Source: CAYLOC01 sp964385195 (GTDB lineage: Bacteria; Actinomycetota; Actinomycetes; Propionibacteriales; Nocardioidaceae). Taken from it: DNA of 8,176 nt. This document shows, piece after piece, positions 1 through 5,648 of the stretch (the stretch's first letter is position 1; the number at the start of each line of letters is the position of its first letter). The translations under genes were made by a program, and so were the position numbers. The stretch lies in the NCBI GenBank assembly GCA_964385195.1, contig CAYLOC010000152.1, positions 1-8,176 on the forward strand. Reading direction: 5' to 3'. The notes under the pieces are model-generated. The model made no database searches. It worked only from the letters and a program-made list of their open reading frames with translations, and was not told where the DNA came from.

Positions 1-756
1 CAGCTTCTCCTCCGAGAACAGGCCCGCCTCGATCCGCTTGGCGAGCTCGACCTCCTGCTCGGCGTTGAGCAGGGAGACCTTGCCGATCTGCTTCAGGTAG
101 TCCTTGACGGCGTCGGCGGTCGCGCCGGCGACGGTGACGGTCTGCTCCGGCTCGTCGTCCTCGTCGGCCTCGGAGAGGACGAAGCCCTCCTTCTCGTCCT
201 CCTTCAGCGTCGGGTCGGTCGCCAGGTCCCGCTCGAACACCGAGTCGTCGATGTCGTCGAGCCGCTTGGTCTGTGCTCCGTCCGCGGTGCGCAGGCCCGC
301 CTTGCTGCCATCGGCGGTCTTCTTCGCCGCCGCCTTCGTGTCCGTCCCACCGGATGCCTTCGTGGCCTTCTTCGCCGCCTTCTTGGTGGTCTTGGTGGTC
401 GAGGAGCCGTTGCTGGCCGCCTTCGACGCGGCCTTCTTGGCTCCGGACACCTTCTTGGCCACCTTCTTCGTCGTGGTCTTCGTCGCGGCGCGCGCGGTCA
501 CGGTCTTCTTGCGCGCCGTCGCAGCCGAGACCGGGCTCGCGGCACAGTCCACCGTGGTGGCCACCGGGAGCCCGCGCTCGGCCAGATGGTCCAGGAGCAC
601 GGTTCGCTGCGCCGCCGAGAGGTCGGCGGCGGTGCAGCAGCGACCAACCTCCTCGGGAGTGACGAGGCCTTCACGTTCCCCTTGGGCGAGCAACTCGAGG
701 ACGGCGGGATGAGCGAGTAACTGGACGGACACTGTGCGGCACGTGCTCGAGGACAC
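1..756 (-). CDS. rpoD: Principal RNA polymerase sigma factor (RpoD/HrdB/SigA type), N-terminal 252 residues; runs off the left edge
   Basis: The housekeeping sigma factor directs RNA polymerase core to most vegetative promoters. Only the N-terminal part is present. Residues about 213-252 carry sigma region 1.2, including VKDYLKQIGKV and LLNAEQEVELAKRIEAGLF, which is nearly invariant in actinobacterial principal sigma factors. Residues about 80-150 are a Lys/Ala/Thr-rich low-complexity linker (repeated TKK, AKK and KKA), followed by an acidic stretch (residues about 166-205), as in Streptomyces HrdB. I chose the GTG at 756-754 because GAGAGG lies 6 nt upstream and the resulting start, MSSSTCRTVSV, resembles the VSASTSRT start I recall for HrdB. 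An in-frame GTG seven codons in (735) is the alternative. Regions 2 to 4 lie outside the window, so promoter-recognition residues cannot be checked. Identity is firm; the symbol could equally be sigA or hrdB. Confidence 0.95.
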   Translation of the reverse strand, partial: MSSSTCRTVSVQLLAHPAVLELLAQGEREGLVTPEEVGRCCTAADLSAAQRTVLLDHLAERGLPVATTVDCAASPVSAATARKKTVTARAATKTTTKKVAKKVSGAKKAASKAASNGSSTTKTTKKAAKKATKASGGTDTKAAAKKTADGSKAGLRTADGAQTKRLDDIDDSVFERDLATDPTLKEDEKEGFVLSEADEDDEPEQTVTVAGATADAVKDYLKQIGKVSLLNAEQEVELAKRIEAGLFSEEKL

Positions 757-762
757 GAACAA

Positions 763-768
763 CCTCTC
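763..768 (-). promoter_or_regulatory. Ribosome binding site deciding the sigma factor start
   Basis: GAGAGG on the minus strand ends 6 nt before the GTG at 756. It is the only purine-rich Shine-Dalgarno-like match near the candidate starts, and it favours GTG 756 over the in-frame GTG at 735. Confidence 0.6.
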
Positions 769-861
769 GTAGCTGGCTCGGGGGTTTGGCTCCGGGCTGG
801 ACCTCAGGCCTATGTTCTCAGGGCGCGGCGAATGCCGGTCACGTCAACACGCCGCGAGACC

Positions 862-867
862 ATTGTG
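862..867 (-). promoter_or_regulatory. Candidate extended -10 element for rpoD
   Basis: CACAAT, preceded by TGG, on the minus strand fits a TGn-NANNNT extended -10. No good -35 lies 16-19 bp upstream. It is placed by eye only and no transcription start is known. Confidence 0.25.
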
Positions 868-943
868 CCACGCTTCTGGAAGGGATTCCGCGGAGGTGGC
901 CGGAACGGCCCCGCTGCACTGGAAGCATCCGCCCCGGTGGCGT

Positions 944-1348
944 TCACTCAGCGGCCTTGACCGCCAGCACCGGGCAGCTCGCGTCGAGCAAGATCCGCTG
1001 TGCGTTGCTGCCCAGGATCAGCTTGCCGACCGGCGTACGGCGACGCAGCCCGATCACGATCAGCTCCGCTGACTCTTCTTCCGCGACCTTGATCAAGTCC
1101 TCGGCCGGGTCCATGCCGCGGACCAGCTGCCGTACCTCGTGCTGCACACCGGCCTCGTCGAGCTCGTGGTGCACCTCGTCGAGCTGCTGCTCAGAGCGCA
1201 CCGCCTCCTCGGCCTCGAACTCCCGGCCGCCGCGGTGGGAGTTGACCACGACCAGGCTCGCGCTCCTGCGCTGAGCCTCCTCCGCAGCCAGCCGCAGCGC
1301 CGCATGGCCCTCCGGCTTCGGGACGTACCCGACCACGATCACACCCAT
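944..1348 (-). CDS. Universal stress protein, UspA family, single domain
   Basis: A 134-residue single-domain Usp. Members are small cytoplasmic Rossmann-like proteins that often bind ATP and accumulate in stress or stationary phase. The N-terminal strand GVIVVGYVP is typical, as is the C-terminal motif starting at residue 100: GLRRRTPVGKLILGSNAQRI, followed by LLDASCPVLAVK. The nucleotide-binding signature G-2x-G-9x-G(S/T) is present except that the second glycine is arginine (G100, R103, then G113-S114). ATP binding therefore cannot be assumed. I chose the ATG at 1348 because GGAGAGGAG lies 5 nt upstream. An in-frame TTG at 1366 would put that site inside the gene. It sits 79 bp downstream of the GCS2-family gene on the same strand and upstream of rpoD. 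The partner process is unknown. Confidence 0.9.
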   Translation of the reverse strand: MGVIVVGYVPKPEGHAALRLAAEEAQRRSASLVVVNSHRGGREFEAEEAVRSEQQLDEVHHELDEAGVQHEVRQLVRGMDPAEDLIKVAEEESAELIVIGLRRRTPVGKLILGSNAQRILLDASCPVLAVKAAE

Positions 1349-1353
1349 CGAGG

Positions 1354-1362
1354 CTCCTCTCC
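1354..1362 (-). promoter_or_regulatory. Strong ribosome binding site of usp
   Basis: GGAGAGGAG on the minus strand lies 5 nt before ATG 1348. It decides the start against the upstream in-frame TTG. Confidence 0.8.
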
Positions 1363-1382
1363 GCAATCACCCTGCGTGAGGA

Positions 1383-1388
1383 ACGGTA
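1383..1388 (-). promoter_or_regulatory. Weak candidate -10 for usp
   Basis: TACCGT on the minus strand fits TANNNT. A poor TGCTTT sits 16 bp upstream. It would give usp a short leader of about 30 nt inside the 79-bp gap. Read-through from the upstream gene is just as possible. Confidence 0.2.
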
Positions 1389-1427
1389 CCGGACTGATGC
1401 GGGCAAAGCACCACGTCGGCATCGCCA

Positions 1428-2921
1428 TCAGCCGGACCCGGCGGCGGAGACCTCCCATTCGTGCACCGGGCGGTTCTGGTGCATGGAGGCGCAGTACCGT
1501 GCCACGAGCCGGCGAAGCGCCTCGGCCCGGTCGGTCACGCCGCTTTGTTCCAGCGACCGCAGGGTCTCCGTCTGCCACACGGCGCCGTTCCTGCCGGTGA
1601 GGCACCGCTGCTCGATGATGCCGAGCAGGCGGTCGGACTCGGCGGCCGCGATGCCCAGGATGTCCAGGCCCTCCCGCGCCTTGCGGAGCAGTCGGCGCAG
1701 GATCAGTTCGGTGGCGGGAAGGCTGCCGATGCCGGGCCAGTACACCTGGGCGTCGATCCCGTCTCGAGCGCAGGCGTGGAAGTTCTCCTCCGCGGCGCCG
1801 AAGGACATCTGCGACCAGATCGGGCGCTCGTCCTCGACCAGGGCCCGGACCAGTCCGAAGTAGAACGCGGCGTTGGCGATCATGTCCACCACAGTGGGGC
1901 CGGCCGGCAGCACCCGGTTCTCCACGCGAAGATGCGGCAGCTGTTCCACCACGTCGTACACCGGACGGTTCCAGCGGTAGATGGTGCCGTTGTGCAAGCG
2001 CAGCTCTGACAGCCGCGGAGTCCTGCCCGCGTCGAGCGTGGCCACCGGATCCTCGTCGTCGGTGATCGGCAACAGCGCGGGGAAGTAGCGCACGTTCTCC
2101 TCGAACAGGTCGAAGATCGAGGTGATCCATCGCTCCCCGAACCAGACGCGGGGACGCACCCCCTGCACCTTCAGCTCCTCGCTGCGGGTGTCGGTGGCCT
2201 GCTCGAACAGCGCGATCCGGGTCTCGGCCCACAGCTGTTTCCCGAGCAGGAACGGGGAGTTCGCGCCCACCGCCAGCTGCAGACCGGCGACCGCCTGCGA
2301 GGCGTTCCAGTAGGCAGGGAACTCCTCCGGGCTGACCTGCAGGTGCAGCTGCATCGACGTACACGCCGCCTCCGGCATGATCGAGTCGGCCGTGGCGGTC
2401 AGCCGCTCCACCCCGTCGATGTTGAGGTCGATGTCCTCCCCGCGTGCAGCAAGGATCTGGTCATTGAGCAGTTGGTAGCGCGGGTTCGCCGACAGCACCC
2501 GCCCGTCCATATGCTCCATCTGCAGCGTCGGGAGGATCCCGACCATGACCATGTGGGCGCCGACCTGCTGTGCCTTCTTCTCTGCCGCGTTCAGGCTCTC
2601 CCGCACGTCGGTCTCGAATGCGGACACACCATCGTCGAGCAGGGTCCGCGGGGCAACGTTGATCTCGAGGTTGAACTGACCGAGCTCGGTGACGAAGTCG
2701 GGGTCGGAGATCGCCTCAAGCACCTCGGTGTTCTTCAGGGCCGGGTTGCAGTCGTCGTCGACGAGGTTCAACTCGACCTCCAGACCCGTCTTGGGGCGCT
2801 CGAAGTCGAACCGGGACTCGCGCAGCATGCGTGCGAACACGTCCAGGCACTGCCGCACCTTCTCCCGGTGCACACGACGGTCGTGACGGGTGAACTCGCG
2901 CCCCTTCACCTCTTGCCCCAT
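1428..2921 (-). CDS. GCS2-family carboxylate-amine ligase (glutamate-cysteine-ligase-like)
   Basis: A 497-residue protein of the GCS2 fold, whose members use ATP to join the gamma-carboxyl of glutamate or a related acid to an amine. Visible family blocks are GLEVELNLVD (residues 46-55), ELGQFNLEINVAP (79-91), CTSMQLHLQV (187-196, with the conserved His), HNGTIYRWNRPVYD (310-323), and LRVENRVLPAGPTVVDMIAN (331-350). The acidic residues in the first two blocks are the expected metal/ATP ligands of the family. The substrate cannot be read from the sequence. It could be a true glutamate-cysteine ligase (mycothiol-using actinobacteria still need one for ergothioneine) or a related ligase, so I give no symbol. 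ATG 2921 was chosen for GGGAGG 8 nt upstream; an in-frame upstream start at 2981 lacks such a site. It lies 63 bp after the DUF4192 gene and 79 bp before usp, all co-directional. Confidence 0.85.
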   Translation of the reverse strand: MGQEVKGREFTRHDRRVHREKVRQCLDVFARMLRESRFDFERPKTGLEVELNLVDDDCNPALKNTEVLEAISDPDFVTELGQFNLEINVAPRTLLDDGVSAFETDVRESLNAAEKKAQQVGAHMVMVGILPTLQMEHMDGRVLSANPRYQLLNDQILAARGEDIDLNIDGVERLTATADSIMPEAACTSMQLHLQVSPEEFPAYWNASQAVAGLQLAVGANSPFLLGKQLWAETRIALFEQATDTRSEELKVQGVRPRVWFGERWITSIFDLFEENVRYFPALLPITDDEDPVATLDAGRTPRLSELRLHNGTIYRWNRPVYDVVEQLPHLRVENRVLPAGPTVVDMIANAAFYFGLVRALVEDERPIWSQMSFGAAEENFHACARDGIDAQVYWPGIGSLPATELILRRLLRKAREGLDILGIAAAESDRLLGIIEQRCLTGRNGAVWQTETLRSLEQSGVTDRAEALRRLVARYCASMHQNRPVHEWEVSAAGSG

Positions 2922-2922
2922 C

Positions 2923-2935
2923 GGGAGTGCCTCCC
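2923..2935 (-). promoter_or_regulatory. Short hairpin covering the ribosome binding site of the GCS2-family gene
   Basis: On the minus strand, GGGAG-GCA-CTCCC forms a perfect 5-bp stem with a 3-nt loop. It ends 1 nt before ATG 2921 and includes most of the GGGAGG Shine-Dalgarno sequence. In mRNA it would compete with ribosome binding. The stem is short, so the effect could be mild. Confidence 0.4.
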
Positions 2936-2984
2936 TGACTCCGTGACCACGCACCGGTACGCCGGCGCTGCGGGCCGGCACTCT

Positions 2985-4028
2985 TCAAGGGTGCCCTCTC
3001 CGGGCCGGGCGCGCCACCGTCGCCTCTTGGAGGCGCGTCCACTCCTGCGGGCTCACCGCCCGCTCCAGCACGTCCAGGAGCAGCAGCGCCATCCGACAAT
3101 CCGGGTCGACACTCAGGACCCGCTCGACGGCGTGGGCGGCCAGCACCCCGCGTCCGGACAGCCACGCGGCGAACGCCGCGAGCGAACCGGGGCTGGACAG
3201 CAGCTCGTCGGGCACCTCCCGCATGATCCGGCCCCACAGCTCCAGGTGCCGGTCGGCGTCTGCCCGGGTCATGAGGGTCCAGGCCCGGTCCCGCAGGGTC
3301 CACTCCTGGGTCACCGCCCGGGCCAGCCAGGCCACATCAACCGGCTGTAACGCGTCCGGATCCCGGAGCCCGGTAGCGAGCCGGTCATCGAAACGCTCCG
3401 GCTCTGCCGGAGACGGTGGCTGCGATGTCGCGGCGGCCCGCGATACCTCCGCGCGGACGTCCTCGGAGGCCGGCTCGAACTGTTCCCGCAGGGAGTCCCG
3501 GCTCGGGGCTCGCTGCATTCCGGCGTAGACCGCGTCGGCCGCTGCTGGAGAGGAGTCGGCGTCGTAAGGCGTGCCGTCGGCTGGACAGCAGGCCGGATTG
3601 GTGCAGGTGTAGCTCCACCAGCGCCGTCCATCGGCACGCAGGGCGTCGACGACCTCGACCTGGTCCCGACGTAGGGCCTCCAGAAGCGTCTCGACGATGC
3701 GGCTGGCACGCTCCCGGTCGCTGCTGTAGACGACCAGCACCACGGCAGCGAATCGGTGCTGGCGCGCTAGCCGGCACAGGTAGTCGACCTCGTCCGCAAC
3801 GTGGCCGGGGTCCCCGGGGAGGTCCACCCGGAAGGAGGGGCCGACGCGCCGGCGACTGCCTTCCAGGGACACCACCACGAGGCTGTCCGCTGGCTGGAAC
3901 CCGAACAGGAACGGCACCATCGCGATCAGGTCCGCCGGGTCGCGCACCTTGGTCACCGTCTGCGCTGTGGCGTGACCGTCCCGATGTGCCTCCCTGGCCT
4001 TCTTCAAGGCTCTGCTCTTCTTCGACAT
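2985..4028 (-). CDS. DUF4192 domain-containing protein
   Basis: A 347-residue protein of unknown function, recognised as DUF4192. After a basic start (MSKKSRALKKAREAHRDGH), residues 30-54 carry the family's N-terminal signature DPADLIAMVPFLFGFQPADS followed by a hydrophobic strand. SFRVDLP follows at 65-71. The central block RRWWSYTCTNPACCPADGTP (135-154) contains Cys142, Cys147 and Cys148, a C-x4-CC arrangement I recall as typical of the family that may bind metal. The C-terminal half is helical and Arg/Ala/Leu-rich, without a recognisable motif. There is no signal peptide or membrane segment. ATG 4028 was chosen because the family signature starts soon after and an earlier start would overlap dinB. 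No Shine-Dalgarno match is visible, so leaderless translation is possible. It is divergent from dinB and heads a co-directional run with the GCS2 and Usp genes. Function is unknown. Confidence 0.85.
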   Translation of the reverse strand: MSKKSRALKKAREAHRDGHATAQTVTKVRDPADLIAMVPFLFGFQPADSLVVVSLEGSRRRVGPSFRVDLPGDPGHVADEVDYLCRLARQHRFAAVVLVVYSSDRERASRIVETLLEALRRDQVEVVDALRADGRRWWSYTCTNPACCPADGTPYDADSSPAAADAVYAGMQRAPSRDSLREQFEPASEDVRAEVSRAAATSQPPSPAEPERFDDRLATGLRDPDALQPVDVAWLARAVTQEWTLRDRAWTLMTRADADRHLELWGRIMREVPDELLSSPGSLAAFAAWLSGRGVLAAHAVERVLSVDPDCRMALLLLDVLERAVSPQEWTRLQEATVARPARRGHP

Positions 4029-4080
4029 GGCTGCCAGCGTGCTGTCGGCCTGCGTCCGGACAAAGGCGCGGGGCTCCGCC

Positions 4081-4089
4081 TGTGGATAT
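4081..4089 (-). promoter_or_regulatory. DnaA-box-like 9-mer upstream of dinB (one mismatch)
   Basis: On the minus strand the site reads ATATCCACA, one mismatch from the DnaA box TTATCCACA. It lies 11 bp upstream of the dinB ATG at 4100, in the short divergent gap shared with the DUF4192 gene. Confidence 0.35.
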
Positions 4090-4099
4090 CTGCGCGATG

Positions 4100-5434
4100 A
4101 TGGCCGGTGTGGATAACCTCGCCTCGGTCCTGCACCTGGACCTGGACGCGTTCTTCGCCGCGGTGGAGCAGCGGGACAAGCCGTCCCTGCGCGGGAAGCC
4201 GGTGATCGTGGGTGGGCTGGGGCAGCGGGGTGTGGTCGCGACGGCATCCTACGAGGCGCGTCGGTTCGGTGTCCGGTCGGCGATGGCGATGTCCGAGGCG
4301 AGGTCCCGTTGCCCGCACGCAGCGTTCCTCAGCGGCCGGTTCGAGGCATATCGGGCCACGAGCACGGCGGTGATGCAGACCTTGCGCGACCTCTCCCCCG
4401 TCGTGGAGCCGTTATCGCTGGATGAGGCGTACGTCGACCTGGAGGCTGCCCCGGTACCACTGGACCTGGCGCCGGAGGGGCTGGTCGTGCTCGCGGGCCG
4501 CCTGAAGGAGACGGTGCACGAGGTGACCGGTGGCCTGACCGCCTCCGTGGGGATTGCCACGAGCAAGCTGATGGCAAAGATCGCCAGCGACCTGGAGAAA
4601 CCGGACGGGACCGTGGTGGTGGCACCTGGCACCGAACAGGACCTGCTCCGCCCCATGCAGCTGACCGTTCTGCCCGGGGTGGGGCCGGCCACCGCGGAAC
4701 GGCTGCGCCGGGTCGGGGTCCACACGGTGGAGGAACTGCAGGGGCTCAGCCGCGCGGAGCTGGTGCGGCTGCTCGGGCAGGCACACGGCGGCAGCGTCTA
4801 CGAACTCGCCCGGGCACGTGATGACCGCGCGGTCATCGCAGAACGGGAAACGAAGTCGGTATCGGTGGAGGACACGTTCGAACGCGACCTCGTCGACCCC
4901 GCCGTACTGGACGCCATTGTTGACCGGCAGGCCCGCAACGTGTGTGAGCGGCTGGCGAAGGCACGCCTGAGCGGGCGCACCATCGTCCTCAAGGCGCGCG
5001 GGCATGACTTCAGCACTCATACCCGCTCCAGCACACTCGACGCCGCGACCGACCGTCCCGGTGTCGTCAGCAAGGTCGCCCGACGGCTGCTGGCAGAGCT
5101 GGACACGTCGGCAGGTGTGCGACTGCTGGGGGTGGGCGTGTCCGGGCTGACCGACTGGGTCCAAGGCGACCTGTTCCCAGCCGAGGAGGACGAGGAGCCG
5201 TTGACGATGCCGACGGCACCCACGATGACGTTCGCCGGTGCGCGGGTGCGCGACTCCCGGTCCTGGGTGGCCGGCGCGGACGTGCGTCATGACACGTACG
5301 GTCCCGGGTGGGTGTGGGGCTCCGGGCTCGGCCGGGTCACGGTCCGGTTCGAGACCGCGGAGACTGCACCGGGGCCGGTGCGTACGTTCCCCGCCGACGA
5401 CCCGGAACTCCACCTGCTCCGTCCCCCGGCGTAG
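4100..5434 (+). CDS. dinB: DNA polymerase IV (DinB, Y-family translesion polymerase) with a C-terminal extension
   Basis: A Y-family polymerase that extends past DNA lesions at stalled forks. In this 444-residue reading, HLDLDAFFAAVE (residues 12-23) supplies the first catalytic Asp (D14) and the steric-gate Phe pair. SLDEAYVDL (106-114) supplies D108-E109. Other palm and helix-hairpin-helix motifs are TASVGIATSKLMAKIASD (147-164) and LPGVGPATAERL (191-202). QGDLF (355-359) fits the beta-clamp-binding motif QxxLF. About 85 residues follow the clamp motif, including VRHDTYGPGWVWGSG (395-409), reminiscent of the UvrD/PcrA C-terminal Tudor-like fold. Similar tails occur in other actinobacterial DinB proteins as far as I recall. 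The start is uncertain: tandem ATGs at 4097 and 4100 and a GTG at 4109 all lack a Shine-Dalgarno match. No actinobacterial LexA box is seen upstream; DnaA-box-like sites flank the start. Confidence 0.95.
   Translation: MAGVDNLASVLHLDLDAFFAAVEQRDKPSLRGKPVIVGGLGQRGVVATASYEARRFGVRSAMAMSEARSRCPHAAFLSGRFEAYRATSTAVMQTLRDLSPVVEPLSLDEAYVDLEAAPVPLDLAPEGLVVLAGRLKETVHEVTGGLTASVGIATSKLMAKIASDLEKPDGTVVVAPGTEQDLLRPMQLTVLPGVGPATAERLRRVGVHTVEELQGLSRAELVRLLGQAHGGSVYELARARDDRAVIAERETKSVSVEDTFERDLVDPAVLDAIVDRQARNVCERLAKARLSGRTIVLKARGHDFSTHTRSSTLDAATDRPGVVSKVARRLLAELDTSAGVRLLGVGVSGLTDWVQGDLFPAEEDEEPLTMPTAPTMTFAGARVRDSRSWVAGADVRHDTYGPGWVWGSGLGRVTVRFETAETAPGPVRTFPADDPELHLLRPPA
4108..4116 (-). promoter_or_regulatory. 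Exact DnaA-box 9-mer inside the dinB start region
   Basis: The minus strand reads TTATCCACA, identical to the consensus E. coli DnaA box. It lies 27 bp downstream of a one-mismatch copy in the same orientation, and the dinB ATG codons fall between the two. Actinobacterial DnaA is usually described as preferring TTGTCCACA, so this variant may bind less tightly. Confidence 0.4.
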
Positions 5435-5648
5435 CTGGGGATGGCGGACGTGCACCGATGGTCGCGAGATCGGTTCCGGCCACCGTCCACCGGTGATTGT
5501 GTCCCGAACGGTCGTACGGGCATGCGAGGCTGGCGCCGCATGCTGCTGCCACGGTGCCCGATGGGTGTCGCAGTTGCGGTTCGGAAAGGGTGAACTTCGC
5601 CAGAGCCGGGGCAGCGGTGCGCCATAGTAGTCGGGTGAGGCCGGGACA
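5435..5648 (+). other. Intergenic region between dinB and the HD-GYP/LuxR gene (214 bp)
   Basis: No coding signal is supported here. Two hairpins are visible: CACCG-TCCAC-CGGTG at 5481-5495, and a stronger GCATGCG-N10-CGCATGC at 5520-5543. Neither is followed by a clear T tract. Near the downstream gene, CATAGT (5623-5628) fits a loose NANNNT -10, but no -35 sits at the proper distance. The downstream gene's promoter is probably in this gap. Confidence 0.5.
5520..5543 (+). terminator. Hairpin after dinB, possible terminator
   Basis: GCATGCG and CGCATGC form a perfect 7-bp stem around a 10-nt loop (plus a G-U pair at the base), 85 nt after the dinB stop. It lacks a T tract, so it may instead be an operator or a structured leader. 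Confidence 0.3.

Larger units (their letters stand above)
757..943 (-). other. Sigma factor upstream region (187 bp) between the usp stop and rpoD
   Basis: This gap must hold the rpoD promoter unless transcription reads through from usp. On the minus strand, TGGCACAAT (positions 870-862) could be an extended -10 (TGn plus CACAAT), with no convincing -35. It would give a leader of roughly 100 nt. In that leader GCGGCG (855-850) pairs with CGCCGC (830-825) across a 19-nt loop. A TTGACG at about 844-839 looks like a -35 but has no -10 at 16-19 bp. Just after the usp stop, GGCCG-TTC-CGGCC (910-898) forms a short hairpin without a T tract. I see no gene here. Confidence 0.4.

Noticed and set aside
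370..480. Repeated TTGGTGGTC-like units as a DNA repeat element
   Set aside because: They encode the Lys/Thr/Ala-rich linker of the sigma factor and are explained by its low-complexity protein sequence.
839..844. TTGACG as the -35 of the sigma factor promoter
   Set aside because: There is no acceptable -10 at 16-19 bp; the nearest AT-rich hexamer is about 24 bp away.
2343..3350. Plus-strand open frame spanning the GCS2-like and DUF4192 genes
   Set aside because: It crosses an intergenic gap and two well-supported minus-strand genes, and its sequence is His/Arg/Gln-rich shadow.
3416..4096. Open frame continuous with and upstream of dinB on the plus strand, suggesting a 672-aa fusion
   Set aside because: The upstream part lies antisense to the DUF4192 gene and its translation is Arg/Pro/Gly-rich without any motif. 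It is a high-GC shadow; DinB homology begins at about 4100.
4029..4099. Search for an SOS (LexA) box ahead of dinB
   Set aside because: Nothing resembling the actinobacterial GAAC-N4-GTTC palindrome is present in the divergent gap.
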